Assembly (NCBI GenBank): GCA_964404445.1
Contig: CAYOJW010000001.1
Location: 620,001 to 684,000, forward strand
Origin: UBA2336 sp964404445
GTDB taxonomy: Bacteria; Bacteroidota; Bacteroidia; Cytophagales; Cyclobacteriaceae
Length of the DNA: 64,000 nucleotides
Direction of reading: 5' to 3'
The notes beneath the pieces were generated by a model. It saw nothing but the letters and a program-made list of their open reading frames with translations, did not search any database and was not told the DNA's origin. This document shows, in pieces, positions 25,315-34,604 of the stretch (position 1 is its first letter; each line of letters opens with the position of its first letter). A program made the translations under genes and the position numbers.

Positions 25315-25521
25315 TCAATAAATTTCCTGTATCTCAAAATCGTTTCCTTTTCCGTACCGTATCAGGTCTTTCAACAGGTAGCGTTCGAGCGTTAATAAAT
25401 CTTTTACTTTTAAATCGCGGTTGGGCTGGATGTATTCTACCTCGAACTCACGGGTTTCGCCAAAATTGGTGAGCCTGTATTTTTTGCCCACGCGCAAAAC
25501 ATCCAATGATAAACCGGCCAT
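25315..25521 (-). CDS. Small conserved hypothetical protein, 68 aa
   Basis: A soluble 68-residue protein (MAGLSLDVLRVGKKYRLTN ... FEIQEIY) that looks like a small beta barrel of SH3/Tudor type: GKKYRLTNFGETREFEVEYI is followed by a basic, leucine-rich helix. No domain recognised. Its ATG overlaps the stop of the RNA methyltransferase gene by one base (TAATG), so it is translationally coupled to it, which suggests a role linked to RNA or translation. Confidence 0.65.
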   Translation of the reverse strand: MAGLSLDVLRVGKKYRLTNFGETREFEVEYIQPNRDLKVKDLLTLERYLLKDLIRYGKGNDFEIQEIY

Positions 25522-26711
25522 TATGCGTTGCGTTTTAAGCGGGCCATGTAAAAACCATCGAAGCCTTCGCTTGGCCAGATGCGTTTTTCTTCTTCCAGCG
25601 AAAATGATGTTGTACCGGATAAAAACTTTTTAACCTGATCTTCATTTTCGGAATGTAAAATGCTACACGTAGCATACACCAATGTGCCGCCCGGTTTTAC
25701 CATGGTGCTGTACGAACTGAGAATATCCTGTTGTGCCGTGCGCACACTGTCGATAAACTCGGGTGTAAGTTTCCATTTGGCATCGGGGTTTCTGCGTAAC
25801 ACGCCAGTACCCGAACACGGAACATCAAGTAATAACAAGTCGGCAGAGTTCTCTAACCGCTTAATTGTTTTTGAGTTTTCAATCACACGTGTTTCTACGG
25901 TCGATACCCCGCCCCTGCGGGCGCGTTTTTTAAGTTCGTCAAGTTTCCAGGCTTCGGTATCCATGGCAATAATGCGGCCTTTGTTTTGTACTAACGCTGC
26001 GAGGTGTAATGTTTTTCCGCCTCCGCCAGCGCAGGCATCGATAATGCGCATACCGGGTTTTACGTGTGTAAAATGACCGATAGCCTGCGAGCCGGCATCC
26101 TGTACTTCAAACAATCCTTCTTTAAACTCGGGTAACTGAAAAACATTTTGACGTTCTTCTAAGATCAGCGCATCCGGATAATTTTTATCGGTTAATGTAA
26201 ACACGTTCTGCGCTTCGAGTTTTTCCTCCAATTCCGGTAACGATGTTTTTAATGTGTTCACGCGAAGCACAACACGCGCTTCGATGTTTAACGCACGAAG
26301 TTCGCTGTCCCAGCGTTTGCCTAATTCTTGTTCGCCAATTTCATCTAACCAATCGGGAATGGATTCATGTATTTTACGCACCGGATGATTTTGATTAACC
26401 CGATCCTGTAACTGACGATAGTTGATACCTGAAAATTCTTTCCAATCGGGTAACTGAACATCGTGCGCGGCACACCACACGGCTAACAGTGTCCAGAACT
26501 CGTCACCTTTGGCATTGGCCACGCTGCGGAAAAACCTGTACCAGCGCACAATGTCGTAGGTAGTTTCGGCAATAAACTTGCGGTCGCGCGAACCCCACTT
26601 CGGATTTTGTTTCAGTGTTTTTTCAATCACCTTATCGGCATATTTCTTTTCGAGGAAAATCTGCTCAAGCGATTGAACAACAGCTTCGGATGTGGAACGG
26701 TGAATGCGCAT
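25521..26711 (-). CDS. RsmB/NOP family rRNA cytosine-C5 methyltransferase
   Basis: 396 residues from the ATG at 26711 (the frame also has an upstream TTG at 26720). An N-terminal NusB-like helical region (about 1-140) precedes a Rossmann SAM domain with DACAGGGGKTLHLA. The two catalytic cysteines of m5C enzymes are present: PCSGTG (Cys about 299) and YATCSIL (Cys about 349). The family includes RsmB and RsmF; which rRNA site is modified is not certain. Confidence 0.9.
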   Translation of the reverse strand: MRIHRSTSEAVVQSLEQIFLEKKYADKVIEKTLKQNPKWGSRDRKFIAETTYDIVRWYRFFRSVANAKGDEFWTLLAVWCAAHDVQLPDWKEFSGINYRQLQDRVNQNHPVRKIHESIPDWLDEIGEQELGKRWDSELRALNIEARVVLRVNTLKTSLPELEEKLEAQNVFTLTDKNYPDALILEERQNVFQLPEFKEGLFEVQDAGSQAIGHFTHVKPGMRIIDACAGGGGKTLHLAALVQNKGRIIAMDTEAWKLDELKKRARRGGVSTVETRVIENSKTIKRLENSADLLLLDVPCSGTGVLRRNPDAKWKLTPEFIDSVRTAQQDILSSYSTMVKPGGTLVYATCSILHSENEDQVKKFLSGTTSFSLEEEKRIWPSEGFDGFYMARLKRNA

Positions 26712-26717
26712 GAATGT

Positions 26718-26759
26718 CAATTAACAATGCGCAATTTACAATTGTCAATTGTTAATTGA
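26718..26759. repeat. AT-rich inverted repeat (TTGTTAATTG family)
   Basis: TCAATTAACAA (26718-26728) and TTGTTAATTGA (26749-26759) are perfect inverse copies in the 71-bp gap between two minus-strand genes. The same word TTGTTAATTGC occurs twice inside the porZ signal-peptide region at 54265-54296. Confidence 0.55.
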
Positions 26760-26782
26760 TAATTAAAAATTAAATGTGTGAA

Positions 26783-27256
26783 TCAGGTGAATTTGAGCAA
26801 ATACGTTTGCAACGATTTCGCAGCCGTGTCGCGGATTTTTTTCTGAAAGAACGGTGTAAAACCTAACAATGTTCCCGTAAGGCCAAATGCTTGGCGCGAC
26901 CAGCGGTAAAGGTCAAACCGGTCGGTGTGTTTAATGATTTTGCCGTCTTTAAACGCAAACGTTGCATCAATTTTATTGTGAATGTTGCGCCCGGTTTTAC
27001 TGAACGGATAAAATGCTTCCCAATGTGCGCTGCCCGTGGTTTCGGTTGCCTGCACATCGCTGAAAACAATGTTGAGATTTCCCTTTGATCGTTCCAGCAG
27101 CATTTGCCACATGGCTTTTGCCTGAACGCCTTTTAACGTACCGAATACAGGATCGGTAAATTCAACTTCGGGATGATAACACGCGGCCATGCCTTCGTAA
27201 TTGTGTTTGGCGAAAGCGGTGTAAAATGAGTGGATAAGTTGTTCGTGGTTATTCAT
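26783..27256 (-). CDS. NTF2-like (SnoaL-fold) protein
   Basis: 157 residues with the conical NTF2 fold pattern: N-terminal helix LIHSFYTAFAKHNYEGMAACYHPEVEFTDPVFGTLKG, then strands containing HWEAFYPFSKTGRNIHNKIDATFAFKDGKI and HTDRFDLYRWS. Such proteins bind small ligands or act as isomerases/hydrolases; the sequence gives no firm activity. It overlaps rmuC by 8 bp and is probably cotranscribed with it. Confidence 0.8.
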   Translation of the reverse strand: MNNHEQLIHSFYTAFAKHNYEGMAACYHPEVEFTDPVFGTLKGVQAKAMWQMLLERSKGNLNIVFSDVQATETTGSAHWEAFYPFSKTGRNIHNKIDATFAFKDGKIIKHTDRFDLYRWSRQAFGLTGTLLGFTPFFQKKIRDTAAKSLQTYLLKFT

Positions 27257-28544
27257 CGGCTGCGCGGTTCAACAGGTTTTGATCGATGTTTTTGGAAGTC
27301 TTTAATCCCAGCAATTTAATTTTTTCTACGCTCCCTACTAAGTTGCCTTTTCCGGTAGAAAGTTTATTCATGGCGGCCTCATAAGTTTCCTGCGATTTGC
27401 GCATTTGCTTGCCTACATCAATTAAGTCGTTGGTTAAACCGACAAATTTTTCGTAGAGTGCGGCAGCCTGTCGGGCAATCTCTAACGTGTTTTTGTTTTG
27501 ATGTTCCTGTTTCCATATACTGGCAATGGTGCGCAGGGTAGCGATCAGCGTTGAAGGACTTACGATAACGATGTTCTTCTCAAACGCATCGTTAAAAATT
27601 TCGCGGTCGTGTTGGGCTGCGGTGCTAAAAGCCGGTTCGATGGGGATGAACAACAGCACAAAATCCAGTCCGCCAATGTTGTATAAATTCTGATAATTTT
27701 TTTCGCTTAATCCCTTTGTGTGTGTGCGCAACGAGTGGATGTGTTGTTTAAGGTTAACAGCTTGCTCGGTTTCATCTTCGGCACTGATGTAGCGTTCGTA
27801 GGCAACTAAACTTACTTTCGAGTCGATGATGATGTTTTTGTTATCCGGCAGTTTGATCACCACATCGGGTTGAAGGCGTTTGCCGTCTTCGGTTGTGAAC
27901 GATTCCTGAACCGCATATTCATCGCCTTTGCGCAGACCCGATTTTTCGAGGATGCTCTCTAAAATATATTCGCCCCATGTGCCTTGTGTTTTGGTTTCGC
28001 CTTTTAAGGCTTTGGTGAGGTTGCCGGCTTCTTTGGTTATTTGCTGGTTAAGTTCTTTTAAATTGTCGAGTTGTTGACGCAATGCCGAATTGCGATCAAT
28101 GCTCTCTTTGTTCGATTGTTCAACTTTCTTTTCAAACTCGCTGATTTTTTCTTTCAGCGGATTTAAAATATCACCGATGTTCACTTTGTTCTGGTCGGTG
28201 AACTTGCGGCTTTTTTCTTCAAAAATTTCGTTGGCCAAGTTTTTAAACTGGATGGTGAAGCGTTCCTGCAACGCTTCTAATTCTTTTTTCTGATCGGCTA
28301 ATTTTTCGTGGAGGTTTTTGTGGTTGGCATCGCTGGCCGAAAGCCGGTTGTTTAAGGCAAGCACTTCGGCCTGGTAACGGGTTAATTCCTGCCGGGCGGT
28401 TTCTAATTCTTTCAGCAGGTTTTTGCTCCGGTCTTGTTCAACCATTAACAGGGCGTCAGAAGTTGATCCGCTTTTCGATTTGGCGAAAAACCATCCGGCT
28501 ATGCCGCCTGCGATCAATCCGATGAGTAAAAAGAGAATGTCCAT
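27249..28544 (-). CDS. rmuC: DNA recombination protein RmuC
   Basis: 431 residues. An N-terminal membrane helix (2-20), a long coiled coil (about 30-160), and a PD-(D/E)XK-like nuclease domain with QPDVVIKLPDNKNIIIDSKVSLVAYERY (about 225-255) define the RmuC family. It limits inversions at short inverted repeats in E. coli. A TAACTTTG box ends 4 bp before the ATG, suggesting a leaderless transcript. Confidence 0.9.
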   Translation of the reverse strand: MDILFLLIGLIAGGIAGWFFAKSKSGSTSDALLMVEQDRSKNLLKELETARQELTRYQAEVLALNNRLSASDANHKNLHEKLADQKKELEALQERFTIQFKNLANEIFEEKSRKFTDQNKVNIGDILNPLKEKISEFEKKVEQSNKESIDRNSALRQQLDNLKELNQQITKEAGNLTKALKGETKTQGTWGEYILESILEKSGLRKGDEYAVQESFTTEDGKRLQPDVVIKLPDNKNIIIDSKVSLVAYERYISAEDETEQAVNLKQHIHSLRTHTKGLSEKNYQNLYNIGGLDFVLLFIPIEPAFSTAAQHDREIFNDAFEKNIVIVSPSTLIATLRTIASIWKQEHQNKNTLEIARQAAALYEKFVGLTNDLIDVGKQMRKSQETYEAAMNKLSTGKGNLVGSVEKIKLLGLKTSKNIDQNLLNRAADE

Positions 28545-28548
28545 GGTG

Positions 28549-28556
28549 CAAAGTTA
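28549..28556 (-). promoter_or_regulatory. -7 box immediately before rmuC
   Basis: TAACTTTG (minus strand) followed by CACC and the rmuC ATG; the predicted start of transcription is the A of the ATG. No clear -33 TTG. Confidence 0.4.
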
Positions 28557-28640
28557 TGAATAGTACGGCCAAATCTTGTGTAAAGTATTGACAGGATGTG
28601 TCGGAACGGCAAAAGGTTAGGCTTTGCGCCCCTGATTTTT

Positions 28641-28648
28641 TAGCTTTG
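28641..28648 (+). promoter_or_regulatory. Putative -7 box for the ornithine aminotransferase gene
   Basis: TAGCTTTG matches TAnnTTTG, 36 bp before the ATG at 28685, the same distance as in front of the Oar-like receptor gene. Confidence 0.4.
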
Positions 28649-28684
28649 AGTTGGACGAATGCCCTATACCATAAAACTAATGTT

Positions 28685-29923
28685 ATGACCGAAACCATCA
28701 CTTCCAGCCAGAACGCTATTCAGTTAGAAGATAAATTTGGCGCACACAATTATCACCCGCTGCCGGTAGTGCTGCAAAAAGGCGAAGGCGTTTTTTTGTG
28801 GGATGTGGAAGGTAAACGGTATTACGATTTCCTTTCGGCATACAGTGCGGTAAACCAGGGACATTGCCATCCGCGTATTATCAACGCGCTCATTACACAA
28901 GCCAAAGAGCTTACGCTTACCTCACGCGCGTTTTATAACGACAAATTAGGCGTGGCCGAAAAGTATATGTGCGAATTGTTTGGTTACGACAAAGCACTGT
29001 TTATGAACAGCGGTGCCGAAGCCAACGAAACGGCCATCAAGCTTGCGCGCAAGTGGGGCTATACCAAAAAGAATATCCCCGATAACGAAGCCGTGATCGT
29101 GGTAGCGAAACAAAATTTTCACGGCCGCACAACGTCTATCATTTCTGCATCGACCGATCCCTCAGCCCGAAAAGGCTTTGGACCGTTTATGCCGGGCTTT
29201 GAAATTGTGGAGTATGATAATGTGGCGGTATTGGAAAAAGCATTGGCTAACCCCAACGTGTGCGGATTGCTGATCGAACCCATACAAGGCGAAGCAGGTG
29301 TGTATGTTCCGCACGAAGGTTATTTAAAAACTGCTGAAAAACTTTGCAAGCAGCACAATGTGTTGCTGATGATGGATGAAATACAAACCGGTATTGCCCG
29401 CACCGGAAAAATGCTGGCCTCTGATCACGAAAGCGTTCGTGCCGATATACTGATTTTGGGCAAAGCGTTATCAGGCGGTGTGTTGCCCATCTCGTTAGTA
29501 TTAGCCGATGATGACATTATGTTGGTGATAAAACCGGGCGAGCATGGTTCTACGTTTGGCGGCAACCCGTTGGCCGCAGCGGTTGTGATTGAGGCGTTAG
29601 AAGTGGTGAAGGATGAACAGTTAGCACAGCGTGCGAATGCTTTAGGTGTAATTTTCCGCGACCGGATGAAGGCATTGATGAATAAAACAAAACTGATAAC
29701 ATTAGTGCGCGGAAAAGGTTTGCTGAATGCCATTGTCATCAACGATACTGAAGAAAGCGAAACTGCGTGGAATTTATGTATTGAATTTTCCAAACAAGGT
29801 TTGTTAGCCAAGCCTACGCACGGCAACATCATCAGGCTTGCGCCTCCGTTGGTGATCACCGAAGATCAACTGCACGAATGTTGTGATATTATTGAGAAAT
29901 GTGTGTTGGGGTTTAAAGTATAA
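28685..29923 (+). CDS. rocD: Ornithine aminotransferase
   Basis: 412 residues from the ATG at 28685 (MTETITSSQNAIQLED); an earlier frame from 28598 covers the promoter. Class III PLP aminotransferase motifs: MNSGAEANETAIKLARKWGY near residue 100, MMDEIQTGIARTGKM with the PLP aspartate, and the PLP lysine in LGKALSGGVLP. HNYHPLPVVL near the start is typical of ornithine-delta-transaminases rather than acetylornithine enzymes. It converts ornithine to glutamate semialdehyde. Confidence 0.93.
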   Translation: MTETITSSQNAIQLEDKFGAHNYHPLPVVLQKGEGVFLWDVEGKRYYDFLSAYSAVNQGHCHPRIINALITQAKELTLTSRAFYNDKLGVAEKYMCELFGYDKALFMNSGAEANETAIKLARKWGYTKKNIPDNEAVIVVAKQNFHGRTTSIISASTDPSARKGFGPFMPGFEIVEYDNVAVLEKALANPNVCGLLIEPIQGEAGVYVPHEGYLKTAEKLCKQHNVLLMMDEIQTGIARTGKMLASDHESVRADILILGKALSGGVLPISLVLADDDIMLVIKPGEHGSTFGGNPLAAAVVIEALEVVKDEQLAQRANALGVIFRDRMKALMNKTKLITLVRGKGLLNAIVINDTEESETAWNLCIEFSKQGLLAKPTHGNIIRLAPPLVITEDQLHECCDIIEKCVLGFKV

Positions 29924-29961
29924 AATGAAAGTGTAGCAATACAGGATATTGCGCGTTATCG

Positions 29962-31020
29962 TTACACAACCCGCTTCAAAATCTCTTCTGTAACCCTTTC
30001 CGGTGATATGTTGTTCATACACGCAAAATCACCACGGTAACAGGTTTCTTTTCCATAAACCGAACACGGCCTGCACGGCAGTTCATCACGACTGATTTGC
30101 AGCATATTGTTTTGATTAACCCCAAACGGCCCAAAGCCCACATCGGGATGCGTGCCGCCCCAAATGGAAAGCGTGGGGGTTCCCGTTAAGGATGCCAGGT
30201 GCATATTTGATGAATCGGCACACACCATCAGGTCGAGGTGTGTCATCAAGGCAATTTCCTGCGGCATTTTTAACCGCCCGGCCACCATCACGCAATTATT
30301 CGGAAACAGCAATTGCAGGTCTTCAAAGTATTGAATCTCTTCATCGCCACCGCCAAATAGAAAAATTTTGGCATTGGTTTTTTGAATGATGGCGTTTAGC
30401 ACCGTAGGATAATTGGCCACCGGCCATATTTTCGATTTGTGCATGGCAAAGGGCGCCAGGCCAATCCATTTTTCGTTTTTGGTTAATTCTTTTTTAACGA
30501 ACCATGCTTCAATTATTTTTTTCGATTCGTCAGTAGGGATCAGGTAAGGCGGTTGGCCGAGCTTAAACGCGAACCCTGCCTTTTCAAAAGCAGCCCTGTA
30601 CCGTTCAACCGTATGCGGCAGTTTGTGGGTAATCTTGTTCTCTTTCCGGCTAAAGGCTTTTTTCTCTTTCCGGCCTTTCGTAAAAACAACTACGCGGATT
30701 CCGAACAACTTAAACAGGTTGCGCAGCACCACCGTGCGGATGTGGTCGTGCAGATCAATAACCACATCGAAATTTTGTTTCAGGATAAGGGCACGGAACA
30801 ACTGCCGTACACCAAAAAACCCTTTAAACTTATGATCGACATCGGCTTCAAAAACGCTTACCCGTTCGATGTTGCTGAAAAACGCGGCAAACTTCGGGCG
30901 GGTAACCACTGTAACTTCTACACCGGGATGTTCGGCCACAAGCGCGCGCAGTACAGGTACTAACAGCACCACATCGCCCATGGCAGAAAAACGGAGTACA
31001 AGAATCTTTTTTAAAACCAT
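29962..31020 (-). CDS. Glycosyltransferase family 9 (heptosyltransferase-like)
   Basis: 352 residues in the GT-B fold. N-terminal LVLRFSAMGDVVLLVPVLRAL is the family entry motif; the C-terminal half has WIGLAPFAMHKSKIWP, CADSSNMHLASLTGTPTLSIWGGTHPDVGFGPFG and a CRPCSVYGKETC cysteine cluster common in these proteins. Members add heptose or other sugars to the LPS core. The acceptor is not predictable. It lies 87 bp downstream of the DUF4254 gene, a pairing often seen in Bacteroidota. Confidence 0.87.
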   Translation of the reverse strand: MVLKKILVLRFSAMGDVVLLVPVLRALVAEHPGVEVTVVTRPKFAAFFSNIERVSVFEADVDHKFKGFFGVRQLFRALILKQNFDVVIDLHDHIRTVVLRNLFKLFGIRVVVFTKGRKEKKAFSRKENKITHKLPHTVERYRAAFEKAGFAFKLGQPPYLIPTDESKKIIEAWFVKKELTKNEKWIGLAPFAMHKSKIWPVANYPTVLNAIIQKTNAKIFLFGGGDEEIQYFEDLQLLFPNNCVMVAGRLKMPQEIALMTHLDLMVCADSSNMHLASLTGTPTLSIWGGTHPDVGFGPFGVNQNNMLQISRDELPCRPCSVYGKETCYRGDFACMNNISPERVTEEILKRVV

Positions 31021-31023
31021 TCG

Positions 31024-31106
31024 TATTTACGATTTTAGATGTTACGATTTACAATTTTAATAGTTTAACATAATTTAAATTGTAAATCAAAAATCGCACT
31101 TCGTAC
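31024..31106. repeat. AT-rich palindromic repeat before the GT9 gene
   Basis: GATTTACAATTT (31046-31057) and AAATTGTAAATC (31077-31088) are perfect inverse copies, framed by further loosely inverse words (TACGATTTT near 31029, AAAAATCG near 31089). No gene; same sequence style as the element at 41115-41232. Confidence 0.5.
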
Positions 31107-31107
31107 A

Positions 31108-31713
31108 TTATTTCTTCTGGTATAACATCGGGTTTAGCGATGCATCGTTGTACATTTTCATTTGCCGATATACTTTCATTTTCCGGCTGCCTGCGAGAAT
31201 GTCTTCCATCAGTTGACCGAACGCCAGTTGCATATCGTTACGTTGTTCCAACAGTACATCCAACTTACGCTGACATTTCGCAATGTGGTCGGGCGAAGCA
31301 TCGGTACGTTCGGTTTGCTCTTTCATGTGATAGATTTTCAACAGCAAAATACTCATGCGGTCGAGCAGCCATGCCGGGGTTTCTGAATTGATGCGGGCAG
31401 ACGGGTTTGGCGTAACGTTTTTAAATTGCTCTAAAAAATAATCGTCTAACCTTTCTACCATATCGGTACGATCCTGGTTCGATTTATCAATGCGCCTTTT
31501 GATTTGCAATGCCTCCACCGGATTGATTTCCGGTAAGCGGATAATGTCCTCTAAGTGCCATTGTACGGTGTCAATCCAGTTTTTGGTGTACAGCAAATGT
31601 TCGAACCGGTCGGCCGGATAGGGATTCTTCACGGGCGTGTCCACGTGATCGTGAACATGATAATCATCAATACTTTGTTGAAATACCTGGTAGCATTGGT
31701 TGGCGTTGAGCAT
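31108..31713 (-). CDS. DUF4254 protein
   Basis: 201 residues, helical throughout and without signal peptide or membrane span. It matches DUF4254, which includes NPYPADRFEHLLYTKNWIDTVQWHLEDIIRLPEI near residues 29-62 and a later coiled segment QRKLDVLLEQRNDMQLAFGQL. Function unknown. Proximity to the glycosyltransferase suggests an accessory role in envelope glycan synthesis, but only by context. Confidence 0.75.
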   Translation of the reverse strand: MLNANQCYQVFQQSIDDYHVHDHVDTPVKNPYPADRFEHLLYTKNWIDTVQWHLEDIIRLPEINPVEALQIKRRIDKSNQDRTDMVERLDDYFLEQFKNVTPNPSARINSETPAWLLDRMSILLLKIYHMKEQTERTDASPDHIAKCQRKLDVLLEQRNDMQLAFGQLMEDILAGSRKMKVYRQMKMYNDASLNPMLYQKK

Positions 31714-31752
31714 GCGGTTATATTTATGCCGTAAGTTAAGTATTTTACCAGC

Positions 31753-32307
31753 ATGTCATCACATCATATTATACGCGAAGATCAGGAGCCCGCGCTGGTA
31801 ATGGATGGCGTAAGCGGGGCTGATCACGAGAGTATTCAACAACTGTTAGAGTGGAGCCCTACCGTGGTGGTAACGGACAGGGCGCTGAAAAACATTTTGC
31901 TTTGGGGCATTAAGATCGATGTAGTGGTAGCGGTGAACACGCGCATAGAAGAGTTGAAAGTAGTTTTGCATGATCAGCTTCCGGTAAAAATTATTTCGGC
32001 TAACCGAAAATCGGAAGAGTTGGAAACAGCCCTGATGTTTTTGACGGCCTCTAAACAAAAGGCGGTTAACGTGGTTACAGATGCCGCGCTGGAGTCGTTT
32101 GAAAAATTTTATGCATTGGACGTAGCCGTTATTCAGGAGGGCAAACGCTGGGTGTTTATCCGTTCGGGCCGTTTCGAAAAATGGCTCCCTGCCGGTACAC
32201 ACATCACGGTATATCCCGGACAAGCACACCCCACACTGATTACTGAACAAGATGGAATTTTCACCCTGCACCGCGAGTACGGTTTCTGGATTTGCGAAAC
32301 GATTTAA
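31753..32307 (+). CDS. Thiamine pyrophosphokinase-like protein
   Basis: 184 residues. Two halves are visible: an N-terminal alpha/beta part (about 1-130) with VVVTDRALKNILLWGIKIDVVVAVN, and a beta-rich C-terminal part with VFIRSGRFEKWLPAGTHITVYPG. This arrangement resembles short Bacteroidota proteins annotated as thiamine pyrophosphokinase, but the DxD-type substrate motifs are weak, so this is a tentative call. Divergent from the DUF4254 gene and convergent with prmC. Confidence 0.45.
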   Translation: MSSHHIIREDQEPALVMDGVSGADHESIQQLLEWSPTVVVTDRALKNILLWGIKIDVVVAVNTRIEELKVVLHDQLPVKIISANRKSEELETALMFLTASKQKAVNVVTDAALESFEKFYALDVAVIQEGKRWVFIRSGRFEKWLPAGTHITVYPGQAHPTLITEQDGIFTLHREYGFWICETI

Positions 32308-32316
32308 GCAAGTGTT

Positions 32317-33168
32317 TTACGTTGGTTTTAAAGCGTAAACCATCCTTTCTTTTCCCTGCCAGTCTTTCATTATGCATATAGCGGCAAACCCGGCTTGTGC
32401 AAACACATCCGCAGTTTCATGCCCGAACTGTTCGTTGATTTCGACCAACACATGGCCTCCGGGTTGAAGTGCGGCAAAACCTTTTTGTGCGATATGCTCA
32501 TAAAAAACCAAAGGGTTGTTATCCGGAACGAACAATGCCGTATGCGGCTCGTGCTCCAGAACGTTTTTTCGCATGGCCGGTTTCTCGGCTTCGGTAATGT
32601 ACGGAGGGTTGCTCACGATCAACTCTAATCCGGTAAACGGCAGGTTTTCGATTAAAAAATCAATCCGGTGAAAACCAACACGGACAGACAGATTTTCGGC
32701 ATTGATGGCGGCTGTTTTCAGTGCGTTTTCGCTTACGTCTATCGCGAAAACTTCTTTTTGCGGAAGGGCTTTCGCCAACGTGATGGCTATGCAGCCACTA
32801 CCGGTGCCGATGTCGAGAATTTTTCCGGGTACGGGTTTTAAAAGATCAAGGGCATGGCTCACCAAAAGTTCGGTTTCGGGGCGGGGTATCAGTACCGAGG
32901 GGTTCACCAAAAAATCACGACCATAAAAATGTGCTTTCCCTAAAATGTATTGAACAGGCTCTTGCGTATTGATACGTGCAATGATTTCGGCAAGGTTGTG
33001 TTGATCGTTAACAGACAAAGCGATGTTTTGCCGTGACAGAACGCTTGCCCGTGTCAGACCTATTGTATCTTCCAAAACAAGGTAAAGTATGCTGTCGATT
33101 TCAGTATCATCATCCGGCAGCGTTATGCGCGCACGTAAGTCAGTCCATAAATCTTTGGAATTCTTCAT
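32317..33168 (-). CDS. prmC: Release factor glutamine methyltransferase
   Basis: 283 residues from the ATG at 33168 (MKNSKDLWTDLR); the frame opens at 33258 but this would overlap the divergent ribD start. N-terminal helical substrate domain, then the SAM site ILDIGTGSGCIAITLAK and the diagnostic NPPYI motif. It methylates the GGQ glutamine of RF1/RF2. Only 33 bp separate its start from ribD, so both promoters must overlap. Confidence 0.93.
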   Translation of the reverse strand: MKNSKDLWTDLRARITLPDDDTEIDSILYLVLEDTIGLTRASVLSRQNIALSVNDQHNLAEIIARINTQEPVQYILGKAHFYGRDFLVNPSVLIPRPETELLVSHALDLLKPVPGKILDIGTGSGCIAITLAKALPQKEVFAIDVSENALKTAAINAENLSVRVGFHRIDFLIENLPFTGLELIVSNPPYITEAEKPAMRKNVLEHEPHTALFVPDNNPLVFYEHIAQKGFAALQPGGHVLVEINEQFGHETADVFAQAGFAAICIMKDWQGKERMVYALKPT

Positions 33169-33201
33169 ACCTTGGCGATCCGTGCAAGTATAGTAATTAT
33201 T

Positions 33202-34248
33202 ATGGAGGCCTTTTCTTCGGATGAGTTTTTTATGCAACGAACGTTTGCTTTGGCGCAATCCGGAAGAGGATGCGTAAGCCCCAATCCGTTAGTCGGGTGT
33301 GTGATTGTGTACGATGGAAAAATTATCGGTGAAGGTTGGCATCAGCATTATGGCGAGGCGCATGCCGAGGTAAATGCAGTTGCCTCGGTGAAGGATGTGT
33401 CGCTGTTAAAGAACAGCACCGTGTATGTAAACTTAGAGCCATGTTCGCATACAGGCAAAACACCGCCATGTGCCGATATGCTGATCGACCATAAAGTTAA
33501 AAAAGTGGTGATCGCCAATGTGGATACGAACCCGCTCGTGGGTGGAAAAGGAATTGAAAAACTGAAAGCTGCCGGCATAGAAGTAGTAACCGGTGTGTTG
33601 GAAAACGAAGGACGTGAATTGAATAAACGCTTTTTCACCTTCATAGAAAAAAAGAGACCTTACATTATGTTAAAGTGGGCGCAAACAGCCGATGGTTTTA
33701 TCGCACGCGAAAATTTCGACTCGAAATGGATCAGCAATGCATACTCGCGTCAGTTGGTGCACAAGTGGCGCAGCGAAGAAGACGCTGTTTTAACAGGAAG
33801 CGGTACAGCACGCCACGATAACCCGGCATTAACCGTGCGCGACTGGACGGGGCGTAACCCGGTTCGCATGGTGATTGATCGGTATTTGCGGTTACCGCAT
33901 ACGCTGAATGTGTTTGATGGCTCTGTAAAAACGATTTGTTACAACCTTACAACTTCGCGCGAAGAGGATAATCTCGTATATGTTAAATTTCCGGAAACGG
34001 ATTTTATGGCAGCGCTTGTCGCGGATTTGTACGCCCGCAAAATTCAATCAGTCATTATAGAAGGCGGTGCAATAACATTAGCGCAATTTATACAAGCTGG
34101 TTTGTGGGATGAAGCCCGTGTGTTTACAGCCAATACAAAATTTGGTTCGGGAATTTCAGCGCCCGTTATCAAGGGGAACTTAATCGCACAACAGACTGTA
34201 TTGAACGATACCTTAAACATGTACGCCAACACCCATGGAAACAATTAA
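33202..34248 (+). CDS. ribD: Bifunctional riboflavin deaminase/reductase
   Basis: 348 residues from the ATG at 33202. The N-terminal deaminase domain has the zinc ligands in HAEVNAV and PCSHTGKTPPCAD; the C-terminal reductase domain (from about 150) has KWAQTADGFIA, WISNAYSRQLVHKWR and IIEGGAITLAQF. It performs two consecutive steps of riboflavin synthesis. The next gene overlaps its end by 14 bp. Confidence 0.93.
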   Translation: MEAFSSDEFFMQRTFALAQSGRGCVSPNPLVGCVIVYDGKIIGEGWHQHYGEAHAEVNAVASVKDVSLLKNSTVYVNLEPCSHTGKTPPCADMLIDHKVKKVVIANVDTNPLVGGKGIEKLKAAGIEVVTGVLENEGRELNKRFFTFIEKKRPYIMLKWAQTADGFIARENFDSKWISNAYSRQLVHKWRSEEDAVLTGSGTARHDNPALTVRDWTGRNPVRMVIDRYLRLPHTLNVFDGSVKTICYNLTTSREEDNLVYVKFPETDFMAALVADLYARKIQSVIIEGGAITLAQFIQAGLWDEARVFTANTKFGSGISAPVIKGNLIAQQTVLNDTLNMYANTHGNN

Positions 34249-34594
34249 CATCCGGCAAAAGCTGAGCCTTTTCACCGATCACTGGAACCCGCGCATTATT
34301 GGTGAATTAAACGGACAGCAGGTGAAAGCCGTGAAGCTACACGGTGAGTTTTACTGGCATCATCACGATCATGAAGACGAACTGTTTTTGGTAATAAAAG
34401 GTGTTTTAAAAATGGAGTTCCGCGATAAAACGGAAATCATCAACGAGGGCGAATTTATTATTGTACCCTGCGGTGTAGAACATAAGCCGGTGGCTGAACA
34501 AGAAGTTGAAATTTTATTATTTGAGCCAGTATCAACATTGAATACCGGCAATGTTGAAAATGAACGAACTCAAAAAAATCTCGAAAGGATATAA
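34235..34594 (+). CDS. Cupin domain protein
   Basis: 119 residues. The single cupin barrel has the metal motif HGEFYWHHHDHEDELFLVIKG and the second motif IIVPCGVEHKPVAEQEV, so a metal is probably bound by His, His, Glu and His. Sequence gives no substrate. It overlaps ribD and precedes the Met-sulfoxide reductase gene by 10 bp, consistent with one operon. Confidence 0.85.
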   Translation: METINIRQKLSLFTDHWNPRIIGELNGQQVKAVKLHGEFYWHHHDHEDELFLVIKGVLKMEFRDKTEIINEGEFIIVPCGVEHKPVAEQEVEILLFEPVSTLNTGNVENERTQKNLERI

Positions 34595-34604
34595 ATAAGG
34601 TATC